From NCBI GenBank assembly GCA_016927835.1, contig JAFGMA010000402.1, forward strand, positions 1-49,228: a stretch of 49,228 bases of DNA. Direction: 5' to 3'. The notes below the pieces were generated by a model. That model worked only from the letters and a program-made list of their open reading frames with translations. It was not told where the DNA came from and did not search any database. Positions 33,517-42,384 of the stretch are shown piece by piece. Both the position numbers and the translations under genes were made by a program. Each line of letters begins with the position of its first letter. Within the stretch, counting starts at the first letter, position 1. This DNA comes from Candidatus Zhuqueibacterota bacterium. Lineage in GTDB: Bacteria > Zhuqueibacterota > Zhuqueibacteria > Thermofontimicrobiales > Sulfurfontimicrobiaceae.

Positions 33517-35634
33517 CTATTTCAACAACAGCATCTTTCTAGAATAAGAGAATTCATCAGCTTCCAGCCTATAAAAATATATTCCTGATGCAACAGTTTT
33601 CCCTGAATTATCTTCACCACCCCAGTTGATTTCAAAATGCCCTGCGTTTTGACGTTTATCAATTAACGTAGTGATTTTCTGACCGAGTAAATTGTAAACC
33701 TGTAATTTAATGTGAGATGCCTGCGGTAAATAGTACCTGATGATTGTCTGAGAATTGAATGGATTTGGATAATTATCAAACAAGGCATACTGCTTGGGTA
33801 GCTTATTATTATCAGCTTCGGTAACTTCTGTTAATGGATCCGTGGGATGTATGGCGATATCATCTAAAAACCAGCCTTTTAGCGTTTTTATTGAATCGGT
33901 GACCAACCGAAAGCGCAAATGCACGTTTTCGAATCCAGAGCCGCAGAATTGGGATAAGGAACGCTTCTCTTCTTTCCAGTACGGTGAATTGCCTGTGTAT
34001 CCTTCTCCTAGAACGCTCCACGTTTGTCCGCTATCTGGACTTATCTCTACATACCCAAAATCGTGATCTTTTTCAATGAAATAACGCGTCCAGTAGGAAA
34101 GATGCGCTTTTTGTAATCGTGAAAAGTCAAAGTCGGTTCCAGTAACTATCCAGGTGTTAGCATTGTTTTGAGAGTTATGTTCGGGACTATCATTCAAGCA
34201 ATAATTGCCGGAATGAGGCATAAATTCGGAAATTCCCCAACCCGGCTCTGATAAATGCCATTTGTATAAATCGGACTCGAAATCATCAACCAACTCGGAA
34301 ACGGTTAAGCTTGTTTTCAGTGTATCATTTAACTTATTCTCATCGATTGACAGACTTGTATAAAAGGTTACGTCATAACTATCTTGCTCCAAAGGATGCC
34401 AGCGTTCAAAGCACAATTTTGCGATTTCAAGGCTTTTCAGAGAGTCAACGATTACTTTATCGGAATACACCGGATATCCATTCCTGTCAATTTCACATGT
34501 AACTGAAATATTCAACTCTGAGTTTTGACCGATATTTCTTATCTGCACTTTTGGTGTATAATTTAAGTAGGCATTTATGGCTGATACATTTTTAGGACCC
34601 GCTTTGGATTCAATATCGTGCTGATAAACAATATCAGGTGCAAATACTTTATCTAAAAATCGTAATCCCCTTTTTATTGCATCGTCCCACAAAGCATGAC
34701 TGCCGGGGTAGGTGTTGTACTTGTGAGGAATTCCTAGCCAATCCAATTCATGGTGGAACGGATCATTATATGGCTTGCCTTCTTCCGTTGCGTTAAAGTA
34801 TATGGCTAAATCGTTCGTATAAATTGAGGGATTTTGAATGAGAGTTGCCGGATCAAAATTCGCCATCCAGCGATCATAGAAAATCGAGTCGATAATAGCT
34901 CCCGTGCTGTCGAGTGGGAAATCAATTTGCCACTCAGGCATATTGGGATTTACCAGGTTGGGCGAAAAGACCATTGAATAGGCAATCCACAAATCCGTAT
35001 AAACCTTTTTCGAGCTATAGCGGTAAGGAGGACCCGAGTATTCGGACAAAACTAACGGCACCTCTTGTAAGAGCCCTATTGTTGATAACATTCCATCATG
35101 AGAAACAAATGCAACAAACTTTTCGCTGTTTCTAATAGCCATACGAGCGGAGCCTTCACCGCCCATGGAAAATCCGCTTAGCGCACGATGCTCCCGGTGA
35201 GAGGAAACATTGTATTTAGATTCTTCTAACCAATTTAATAAGTCGACGCTGATCACGCTCTCATACTTACCATGCAGAATCGAGTCAAGATAATTGTGAT
35301 AATTAAAAAACTGCCTGGTAAGGTGTGGGCATTTGATGTCTGGCCAAACAACAACGAGTGGACGAATTTCACCGCTGCTAATTAGAGTGTCGATATACGG
35401 CTTTGTGAAACTCGAGGTATTAAGGTAGTTCATGCCACCTGCCCCATGAAGATCTATAAGCAATGGATAGGGGAAGCTCTCCTCCGAGTAATCAGGCGGC
35501 AGATAGATTTTAAGTGCAATCGCCGTATCTAAACTGGGTGAGAAGAATATTTCATCGACAATTTGACCCTCTTGAGCCAGTGCTGATGTGATAATTACTA
35601 GTGAAACTAATGAAATAAAAATCAGGTGTTTCAT
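33517..35634 (-). CDS. Secreted esterase with C-terminal sorting domain
   Basis: A 705-residue extracellular protein. Signal peptide at residues 1-20. An esterase-D-like alpha/beta hydrolase at about 25-335 has nucleophile Ser156 in GFSMGGE and His313 in YPGSHALWDD. Next comes a CARDB-like beta domain (about 355-445) and a jelly-roll or MAM-like domain (about 450-595, ending KGWFLDDIAIHP). The last 90 residues, YPNPFN...VYNLLGQ...SGIYFYRLEA...KMLLLK, are a type A sorting domain as used by type 9 secretion in the FCB group. The open frame begins at 35640, but AGGAG lies 7 bases before the ATG at 35634 and too close to the first. The substrate is unknown; related enzymes act on polysaccharide-linked esters. 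Beside an unlinked hybrid sensor. Confidence 0.88.
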   Translation of the reverse strand: MKHLIFISLVSLVIITSALAQEGQIVDEIFFSPSLDTAIALKIYLPPDYSEESFPYPLLIDLHGAGGMNYLNTSSFTKPYIDTLISSGEIRPLVVVWPDIKCPHLTRQFFNYHNYLDSILHGKYESVISVDLLNWLEESKYNVSSHREHRALSGFSMGGEGSARMAIRNSEKFVAFVSHDGMLSTIGLLQEVPLVLSEYSGPPYRYSSKKVYTDLWIAYSMVFSPNLVNPNMPEWQIDFPLDSTGAIIDSIFYDRWMANFDPATLIQNPSIYTNDLAIYFNATEEGKPYNDPFHHELDWLGIPHKYNTYPGSHALWDDAIKRGLRFLDKVFAPDIVYQHDIESKAGPKNVSAINAYLNYTPKVQIRNIGQNSELNISVTCEIDRNGYPVYSDKVIVDSLKSLEIAKLCFERWHPLEQDSYDVTFYTSLSIDENKLNDTLKTSLTVSELVDDFESDLYKWHLSEPGWGISEFMPHSGNYCLNDSPEHNSQNNANTWIVTGTDFDFSRLQKAHLSYWTRYFIEKDHDFGYVEISPDSGQTWSVLGEGYTGNSPYWKEEKRSLSQFCGSGFENVHLRFRLVTDSIKTLKGWFLDDIAIHPTDPLTEVTEADNNKLPKQYALFDNYPNPFNSQTIIRYYLPQASHIKLQVYNLLGQKITTLIDKRQNAGHFEINWGGEDNSGKTVASGIYFYRLEADEFSYSRKMLLLK

Positions 35635-35640
35635 TTTCAT

Positions 35641-35936
35641 TCTCCTTTCGCTTACATTACCTTAAATTTATTATTAAAGAATCAAAATTAGTGGTAATAA
35701 ATTTGTCTGAAAAAATTTAAGAAAAAGTCAGAATAATATCTAACACAGCAGGAACGAGCTTTAGCACAGAAGGGATATTGGGAAATTTATTTCAGACAGT
35801 GGAGCAGCAAATTTTTCAATCGTTATTTAGTGCTCCTCTCCATAAACTCTTGAATGGTTGGAAACAGGAATGATATACCAAGAAATAATAAGGTTAGCTA
35901 AAATCGGAGTGTTGATCCTTTGCACAAAAGGATTAT
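35641..35936. other. Intergenic region, no gene seen
   Basis: AT-rich spacer between the esterase start and the C39 remnant. The small hairpin ATCCTTT (35915-35921)/AAAGGAT (35927-35933) lies just past the C39 stop; no T tract follows on the minus strand. Confidence 0.45.
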
Positions 35937-36407
35937 TCAGGATTCAATTTTTTTTAAAATAACAACGATTCCATCATTTAGTTGCCAGGCATTGATAAAA
36001 TCATTAAAAGGAATATAATACTCTTTTTCGTCAAAATTCGGATCGTTAATGATCATATATTCATCATTGTAACCATTTACAACAACGGAGTGCAAACAAC
36101 TCTGCTTCCAATGCGCAAAATATTATGTCCAAACTAAAACGATACAGGGAATTTTATTGTCATTAAGATATGTTTTTAATTCTTCCAGTGACCAGAATTC
36201 AATTTTTGCGTAGATGCTGTAGATTTCAGATAGTGAGAGAATATTTATGATGTGAGTTCCGGAAGGTTTGGTCTTTAATTTTGTCCTCAATTCAGCCTCG
36301 GAAACCTTGATGTTGAAGAATTCAAGAAGCATTTTTAGACAGGCGGGAATACAGCTAATATCAGTTTCCTGTTTATAATGAGGTTTGTTGATAAAGATGT
36401 TCGGCAT
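35937..36407 (-). pseudogene. C39-like cysteine peptidase interrupted by in-frame stop
   Basis: The frame starts at ATG 36407 (an alternative GTG at 36422 exists) and shows the C39 peptidase core: DISCIPACLKMLLEFF with the catalytic Cys, then IPCIVLVWT. There a TAA (complement of 36123-36125) interrupts. Reading on in the same frame gives YFAHWKQSCLHSVVVNGYND, with the expected catalytic His in HSVVV, then YMIINDPNF...and a stop at 35937. So both halves of one 156-residue domain are present and only one codon breaks it. It may be a recent nonsense mutation, a sequencing or assembly error, or a read-through gene. C39 domains cleave double-glycine leaders. It overlaps the upstream gene by about 35 bases, in an operon with a strong promoter. 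Confidence 0.75.
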
Positions 36408-36729
36408 TGGCTTCGATCTCACGAATTGAGGTTGAATTTTCTAATAACAGATTGCCATTGATGGCTTCGATTAATATATAGCCAATCTGTCCTAAAAAGC
36501 CTTTTTCAGGAGCTGAATATCCAACAGGAACCTTCCAAACCAAACTATCACTTTTAACCAAATCAGGCTCCAGTGCATGGATTAAATTTCCCGTATTCAT
36601 CAATAGATAGCGGTTGACTTTTTGTTTGGCTACAAAAGAGGTGATATTAAATTCTCCCTGCAATTCAAATTTGAATTGTATATTTTTCGCTTTGGGAATT
36701 TTCATCTTTTCGAATTCAACGTGGGACAT
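36373..36729 (-). CDS. Small protein of unknown function coupled to C39 gene
   Basis: A 118-residue cytoplasmic-looking protein with no signal or membrane segment. I do not recognise the family. The C-terminal part, VPVGYSAPEKGFLGQIGYILIEAINGNLLLENSTSI near 68-103, reads like a beta-meander of the PepSY/processing type (GxxGxxxIDAxTGEV), by rough pattern only. AGAGG lies 8 bases before the ATG, and a near-consensus promoter is at 36789-36817. Its end overlaps the start of the C39-like frame, so the two were made together. They may be a peptidase with its substrate or accessory. Confidence 0.6.
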   Translation of the reverse strand: MSHVEFEKMKIPKAKNIQFKFELQGEFNITSFVAKQKVNRYLLMNTGNLIHALEPDLVKSDSLVWKVPVGYSAPEKGFLGQIGYILIEAINGNLLLENSTSIREIEANAEHLYQQTSL

Positions 36730-36788
36730 AATTTTTGCCTCTAAAAAATTGTATTGCTGTATAAAGACAGCTACATAATTTATAATTA

Positions 36789-36817
36789 AATATAATAAAT
36801 TGACGTTGTTGTGTCAA
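36789..36817 (-). promoter_or_regulatory. Consensus sigma70 promoter of C39 operon
   Basis: Minus strand: TTGACA (36812-36817), 17-base spacer, TATATT (36789-36794). The leader is about 53 bases to the ATG at 36729. Confidence 0.7.
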
Positions 36818-36947
36818 GCCTAAAAATCAATTTTTTTAAGTATGCCTAAAAGATCGGTGGAAATTAATATAAGTTTTATTTATATTTAAAATGATTTCAG
36901 GAAAAAGAAGTGTCAACTCATTGTATCGAAAATAATGCAGGAATATC

Positions 36948-37034
36948 ATGAAAGATTATGTTCCACTCATTCGGTATATCAAAAAGATTTTGCCTTTTGT
37001 GGATATAAATGTAATCAAGGTTATCATCAAGTAA
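36948..37034 (+). CDS. Doubtful 28-residue ORF
   Basis: A short frame with AGGA 5 bases before the ATG, encoding a basic, hydrophobic peptide (MKDYVPLIRY start, VIIK end). It faces the 3' end of the hybrid-sensor gene. No family or promoter is seen; chance is a reasonable explanation. Confidence 0.2.
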   Translation: MKDYVPLIRYIKKILPFVDINVIKVIIK

Positions 37035-37102
37035 CGGCGAGTGCGCAAGAGCGATTTACTCAACATAATTATTGAAATTTGTGTCACTCGATTTATAAAA
37101 AA

Positions 37103-40100
37103 TCATCCACCATACTCAGACGGCGCTACCCCATATTGCTCCTTAAAACTTCGCGCAAAATAAGAAAGATGATTAAAACCGACTTCGTAGGCAATTTCGG
37201 AGATGGTACCAAACTGCTGCTTGATAAGAATGGCGGCGCGTTTCAGGCGCAATGTCCGGATGAATTCATTGGTTCGCTGCCCCACAAGCCCTCTCAATTT
37301 GCGATTGAGGTGCGCGCGGCTCAGCGCCATTTCCCGGGCGAATGTTTGTGCATTGAAATCAGGATCAGTGATATTTTTTTCAGCGACGTCCATTGCTTTT
37401 GCCAGAAATCGCTGGTCAGCCGATGTCACCGGGAAATCGGAAATCTGCATATCCAGTGCCGGGAGCTCTTTTCGCAATTTTACCTGCAACGTGTGCTGGA
37501 ATTCAATCAAATTACGGATGCGCAACAATAATTCCTGCTTTTCAAATGGCTTGGTTAAATAATCCACCGCGCCTAATTCCAATCCTTTTAACTTGCTTTC
37601 GCCTGAGCCTTTGGCGGTCAGGAGTATCACCGGGATATGGCTGGTCAATTCGTTGGACTTCAATTTTTGGCAGAATTCAAAACCGTCCATGCAGGGCATC
37701 ATGACATCGCTGATAACAAGGTCGGGTATCTCTGCGATTGCTTTTTGATAACCCTCTCCCCCATCTTTGGCTTCAATCACTCGATATTCAGAATCCAACA
37801 TTTCAGCGATATAAGAACGCATATCCGGGTTGTCTTCGACCAGCAGGATAATCGGCAGGTCGGATTTTGCGCCCGCCGGAGGCATCTCTATAGCGATTTC
37901 TGAATTGGCCTCTTCGCCGCCAAACACGGCGGCGTTGTTCGAAGCCCCTGGCTCAACATCGGGATGATGAAGTGCATCACTCGCGATCTCTTCCGGTTTC
38001 AAATGCGCTTTGCCTGCAGGCAGAGAGATAGTAAAAACGCTGCCAACTCCTTCTTCGCTGATGACGCTAATATCACCGTGATGCAATTTCACCAATTCGC
38101 GCGTAAGCGCCAATCCGATTCCGGTCCCATCCTTTCGACTGGTTCGCTCATCGCGAAAACGGTAAAAATAATCGAATATGCGCGACAATTCCGCTCGTGG
38201 AATGCCGCATCCGGTATCGGTGATTCGGATATCAACAGAAGCTGCCAGATCTGTATTTATGCGAGAACCAGGCGGCAAAACAGCTACTTCTACCGTGCCC
38301 CCGGAGTCAGTGTACTTCAATGCATTGGATATCAAGTTGACCAGTGCTTTTTCCATTTTGTCAGGATCGAGATAAATTTCTAGTGAATCAAGTTCATTCG
38401 ATGCCATTAACTTTAATTTTATATTTTCGCGTTTGGCATACGATTCAAACGACGCCATACTTAATTTGATGAATTTTATCAATTGTACGGGGCAGGCTTG
38501 CAGGACTAATTTCCCGCTCTGAAGTTTCGATAAGTCAAGTAATTGATTCACCAATCGTTCCAGGCGATATGTGTTGCGCAGCATCATATCGATTACTGAG
38601 CGCTTTTCAACGGTCTTTGATTCATCCAGCAGATCTTGTAGCGGACCTTTGATCAATGTGAGCGGCGTTCGAAATTCATGGGAAATCCCGGCAAAAAAAC
38701 GGGATTTGGCTTGGTCCAATTCTTCTAATTTCGTGGCGTGTTCTGCTCTCAGCCTGAGTTGCTCCTTTGTCAATTTTCGCCGGTACTGAAGACGGATGAC
38801 TAAAACCAGCAGAGATAATCCCAGAACACCGTAAGCGATATAAGCCATACGTCTTTCATACCAGAACGGGGGAATGGTAAATTGAATTGAAGCGCCGTCC
38901 TTATTCCATAAGCCATCGTTGTTGCAGGCAATGACACGGAAGGTATAATCTCCCTGAAGCAAATTGGTATAGTAGGCAGAACGGCGCGTTTTTGCATTAA
39001 TCCAATCGTGGTCATAGCCTTCCAGTCGATATTTAAACCGAACCCGTTCAGGTATCGCAAAACTCAGGGCAGTGTATTTGAATTCGATATCACGGTCGGA
39101 AGGTCGCAACCGGATCGGATTTTCTGTTAAGCGATAGGTGCTATCGTTGCTCATAATGGATTCAATATAAACCGGCGGTTTAACGGGATTCGTGGGAATA
39201 TGATTGGGATCGATGGTGACAATTCCGGCAATGGATGCAAACCACAATTTACCATCGCGGCTGCGCCAGGCGCACGGCTGTTTTCTGCCATTGCATTCGG
39301 CTTCGCGCATGCCATCCAGGTGGTTGTAAACGGTGCACGTAAGGCTATCTGATTTGTGCCTGGCGTAATCATCCAACTGCTGTTTCTTCACACAAAACAC
39401 GCCTTTGTTGGTGCTGAACCAGAGTTTGGCGCTGTCATCTTCTAAAATAGAAAATAAGCGATCGCAAAATAAACCATCATGAACCGAGAAATTTGTGTAT
39501 TCGCCGTCTTTGAAACGATATAATCCAAGGTTGTCCGTACCAATCCAGAGGCTGCCTTCCGTGTCTTCGTACAAGGCATTAATTCCATCGGAAAGTAACG
39601 CGGGTAAAATGCCTTCACGTGTGATTTGATCATTGGTAAGCTTGTAAAGTCCGGCGTTCCTCGTACCGAACCATACAACACCATTTTGGCTTTGTGCAAT
39701 TGCGATTACATCGAATTTTGAAAAAGGAGGCGGGGCAAATGGGTAATCAGTCATTTTTTTGTTTGTATATTTATGGATCATTGCTGCTGTTCCCATCCAC
39801 AATTCCTGCTGTTTGTTTTCAAATAGCGAGAAAACCACTTTTTGTGCCATGGGCACATCCTGAATTGCTTGCATTATTTGGTTGCGAAAGAACCGAATAA
39901 TTCCGAATTTCTCCCCTCCGATCCAAATTCCGCTACTGGACGCTGGTATGACGGAACAAATAGCAAGAGGAACGACTTTTTCATGGTCAAAATTCCTGAC
40001 CAGATCGCGACAAAATGACGAAATGCCTGCATCCCGAAATCCAGCCCACATATTTCCGGATTCATCTTCACATACAGTTAAACCCCAATTTGATGGAAAT

Positions 40101-41140
40101 CCTTCGCTCATGCCATACGATACAAATTTATTATCTTTTAGTTGGGCTAATCCACCCTCAGTTGCAAACCACAGGCTGCCTTCCCGATCTTCCATCACAG
40201 ATATTAAATAATTATTGTTTCCGGGTAATCCATTTTCAATTGTAAGGCTATCGAAGCGCCCATTCGCAAATCGAATAATGCCCACACCATCAGCGCAAAA
40301 CCACAAGTTACCATCCCGGTCTTCTAACATATCCCAGATTGGATTTTCTAAAAGGACTCCCGTGGCTACCTTCTTGCGTGACTTTTGATTGTGGTTGCCA
40401 CAATCAAATGGAATGACTCTATCATCTTTGATACAGGATATTGCAGGCCAAAGATGTCCTAAAAGAATAGTGCCGGATTGTTTTTGATATAAGGAGCACG
40501 TACGAGATTTTATGTCCAAAGAAGTAAGGCTATCATTCGTAATAATATTAATCACCCAACTGCGTCCCCCTACGAGTAGACGACCATTTTGATCTTCTAA
40601 TAACGCTTCTATGCCGAATACATCTCTCCCGTCTACCGGGGTGTAATTTATAAAACGATTGTTGATTAAGTGGCTTACACCGTCTTCTGTGCTCATCCAT
40701 ATCGAATTATCTTTCGCAACAACAATTTTTCTGGCTATATTATTTGCCAATCCATCGCCAGTATCATAACTGGTGAACTTGAAACCATCGAAACAACTGA
40801 TCCCGCCGCCATGGGTTGCCAGCCACAATATCCCATCGGCATCCTCATCAATATCCCAAATGAAATTGCAGCGCAGCCCGGGGTACTCTTTTTTATCGTA
40901 TATTTTGAATTGCACCCCGTCAAAGCGCACCAGTCCTTCCTGGGTGCCGATCCAAATATAGCCTCTGGAATCCTGAAATACTTTTTTCAAGGAATTCATG
41001 GGCAAGCCATCTTTTGCCTGGTAAATTCTTATGTCATATTGGGTAATTCGTTTGTTGGGATTTAAAGCAAAAAGATGGAATGCGCAGATCATGTTTACCA
41101 TGAGTAATCGGAGAAGCTGTCTCCGGATAAATGAGATCAT
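37103..41140 (-). CDS. Hybrid two-component system regulator (Reg_prop, HisKA, REC, AraC)
   Basis: A 1345-residue one-protein phosphorelay. Signal or anchor at 1-25. Periplasmic Reg_prop beta-propeller repeats at about 35-645 (GYIWIGTQEGL, GILWLATHGG, GNLWFCADG, GSLWFATEGG and others). Y_Y_Y domain 680-757. Membrane helix 765-785. HisKA with phospho-acceptor His821 in SHEFRTPLT. HATPase with N-box near 935-942 and DTGCGIP at 975-981. Receiver with Asp1145 (SDVMMP) and Lys1197. AraC-type helix-turn-helix at about 1245-1345. All catalytic residues are intact. Such sensors read an oligosaccharide in the periplasm and switch on polysaccharide-use loci. None is visible next to it, except the sorted esterase 1.5 kb away. 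AAGGA lies 9 bases before the ATG. Confidence 0.95.
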   Translation of the reverse strand: MISFIRRQLLRLLMVNMICAFHLFALNPNKRITQYDIRIYQAKDGLPMNSLKKVFQDSRGYIWIGTQEGLVRFDGVQFKIYDKKEYPGLRCNFIWDIDEDADGILWLATHGGGISCFDGFKFTSYDTGDGLANNIARKIVVAKDNSIWMSTEDGVSHLINNRFINYTPVDGRDVFGIEALLEDQNGRLLVGGRSWVINIITNDSLTSLDIKSRTCSLYQKQSGTILLGHLWPAISCIKDDRVIPFDCGNHNQKSRKKVATGVLLENPIWDMLEDRDGNLWFCADGVGIIRFANGRFDSLTIENGLPGNNNYLISVMEDREGSLWFATEGGLAQLKDNKFVSYGMSEGFPSNWGLTVCEDESGNMWAGFRDAGISSFCRDLVRNFDHEKVVPLAICSVIPASSSGIWIGGEKFGIIRFFRNQIMQAIQDVPMAQKVVFSLFENKQQELWMGTAAMIHKYTNKKMTDYPFAPPPFSKFDVIAIAQSQNGVVWFGTRNAGLYKLTNDQITREGILPALLSDGINALYEDTEGSLWIGTDNLGLYRFKDGEYTNFSVHDGLFCDRLFSILEDDSAKLWFSTNKGVFCVKKQQLDDYARHKSDSLTCTVYNHLDGMREAECNGRKQPCAWRSRDGKLWFASIAGIVTIDPNHIPTNPVKPPVYIESIMSNDSTYRLTENPIRLRPSDRDIEFKYTALSFAIPERVRFKYRLEGYDHDWINAKTRRSAYYTNLLQGDYTFRVIACNNDGLWNKDGASIQFTIPPFWYERRMAYIAYGVLGLSLLVLVIRLQYRRKLTKEQLRLRAEHATKLEELDQAKSRFFAGISHEFRTPLTLIKGPLQDLLDESKTVEKRSVIDMMLRNTYRLERLVNQLLDLSKLQSGKLVLQACPVQLIKFIKLSMASFESYAKRENIKLKLMASNELDSLEIYLDPDKMEKALVNLISNALKYTDSGGTVEVAVLPPGSRINTDLAASVDIRITDTGCGIPRAELSRIFDYFYRFRDERTSRKDGTGIGLALTRELVKLHHGDISVISEEGVGSVFTISLPAGKAHLKPEEIASDALHHPDVEPGASNNAAVFGGEEANSEIAIEMPPAGAKSDLPIILLVEDNPDMRSYIAEMLDSEYRVIEAKDGGEGYQKAIAEIPDLVISDVMMPCMDGFEFCQKLKSNELTSHIPVILLTAKGSGESKLKGLELGAVDYLTKPFEKQELLLRIRNLIEFQHTLQVKLRKELPALDMQISDFPVTSADQRFLAKAMDVAEKNITDPDFNAQTFAREMALSRAHLNRKLRGLVGQRTNEFIRTLRLKRAAILIKQQFGTISEIAYEVGFNHLSYFARSFKEQYGVAPSEYGG

Positions 41141-41517
41141 GGGCAGATTCCTTTTTCATGTATTTTTTTTAATGAGACAGGATAACAAGATAAATGAGAA
41201 TTATATACATTCTGTCAAAAATCAGTTGAATTGGTGCGTGCAACCTGCATAAACTTTTCACTCCCGCCAATCCTGAATATTCAAATTCATCAAACCGGCG
41301 GCTTTTGCCCATTGAACGGCTGCGGTGTAATTCAAGGTAAGCGGGATCGGTTTTCGTGGCTGATGTCGGTTCCAACTGGAAGTAAGAAAGTGGTGCTGGA
41401 TTCGGATGCAGATTTTTTATTTTTCAATTGTTCTATAAATATCATCCTGAAAATTCATGTCGTATTTGCTTGATGGGGAAAGCGCTAAACGCCAAAGCAA
41501 GCTTTGGCACTCCTCAG
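41141..41517. other. Intergenic region with dispersed repeat
   Basis: Gene-free spacer. A minus-strand frame at 41169-41375 has no ribosome binding site or domain and is not called. The second copy of the 24-base repeat ends it. Confidence 0.5.
41490..41513 (+). repeat. 24-bp dispersed repeat, copy 2
   Basis: Identical over 24 bases to 28608-28631, same orientation. It lies 5 bases after the stop end of the SDR gene. Flanks differ from copy 1, so the unit ends near these coordinates. Confidence 0.8.
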
Positions 41518-42291
41518 CTAGAGTCGTCGGAGGTGAAAGCCGCCGTCGACGTTGATGATTTCTCCGGTTGAAAATGGGAGCAAATCGGTGGCGAATGCAA
41601 GGACTGCGCGTGCGATATCTTCGGGAGTTCCCCAGCGCTTGATCGGCGTGAGACCGTTTGCGATCAGGTTATCGTATTTCGCTTTGACCGGCGTTGTCAT
41701 GTCGGTGTAAATGATACCCGGTCGCACCTCATAAACGCAGATACCGTATTCAGCCAGACGATCGGCGAACAGCGCCGTCATCATGCTCACGCCGGCTTTT
41801 GATACGCAGTATTCGCCTCGCGATGGGGATGAGGTGAATGCCGAAATGGATGAGATATTCACGACTTTGGGAGTCCGCTCCGGGTGCTGCTTTTTCTGCT
41901 CGATCATCCAGTTGGCGACAAGCTGCGTCAGAAAATAGGGACCTTTCAGGTTGATGGTCAAAACGCGGTCGAAGCTGTCTTCGGTCGCTTCAAGAATGTC
42001 CAGTCGCTGTTTTGGCGCGACGCCGGCGTTATTCACAAGCAAATCGAGCCGCCCGAAACGCGCCTTAATTTGTTCAACGAGAGATTTGCGCTGTTCCGGA
42101 TTTGAGATATCGGCTTGCACATAAAACGTGTCAGCGCCTTTTTCTTTAATCGCCTGAAGTGTTTCTTCAGCTTGCGAGGGATCAACAATATCGTCGATGA
42201 CGACATTAAATTCGTTCTCTGCTAATTTTTCCGCAATTCCCCGACCGATGCCGCGTGATGCACCGGTGATGAGTGCAACCTGTTTTTCCAT
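41518..42291 (-). CDS. SDR-family oxidoreductase, FabG-like
   Basis: A 257-residue classical short-chain dehydrogenase. NAD(P) motif TGASRGIG at 9-16, NNAG at about 91-94, catalytic Ser in NISSIS near 147, Tyr-x3-Lys in YCVSK near 162-166, and the C-terminal end GEIINVDGGFHL. An acidic IDD after strand 2 (VVIDDIVD, residue 33) favours NAD over NADP. Annotated relatives are mostly 3-oxoacyl-ACP or sugar/polyol dehydrogenases. GGAG lies 8 bases before the ATG. It follows the fused flavoprotein gene by 93 bases on the same strand, so the two may act in one reductive pathway. Confidence 0.9.
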   Translation of the reverse strand: MEKQVALITGASRGIGRGIAEKLAENEFNVVIDDIVDPSQAEETLQAIKEKGADTFYVQADISNPEQRKSLVEQIKARFGRLDLLVNNAGVAPKQRLDILEATEDSFDRVLTINLKGPYFLTQLVANWMIEQKKQHPERTPKVVNISSISAFTSSPSRGEYCVSKAGVSMMTALFADRLAEYGICVYEVRPGIIYTDMTTPVKAKYDNLIANGLTPIKRWGTPEDIARAVLAFATDLLPFSTGEIINVDGGFHLRRL

Positions 42292-42384
42292 TCACATTCT
42301 CCGTTTTATTTTGCTCGAAATTTTTGGGTGCTTAGAATAAGATAAGAATTCCCAATGATACCCGTATCGAAATCAGGGAGCGAT

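Larger units (their letters stand above)
36730..37102. other. Intergenic region with promoter and small ORF
   Basis: Contains the minus-strand promoter at 36789-36817 and a doubtful 28-codon plus-strand frame at 36948-37034. Otherwise AT-rich with no feature. Confidence 0.5.

Noticed and set aside
35915..35933. Small hairpin as terminator of the C39 operon
   Set aside because: Seven-base arms and no T tract on the relevant strand; too weak to call.
41169..41375. 68-codon minus-strand frame, possible gene fragment
   Set aside because: The middle part reads plausibly in more than one frame but matches no family I know; could be a relic, not supportable.
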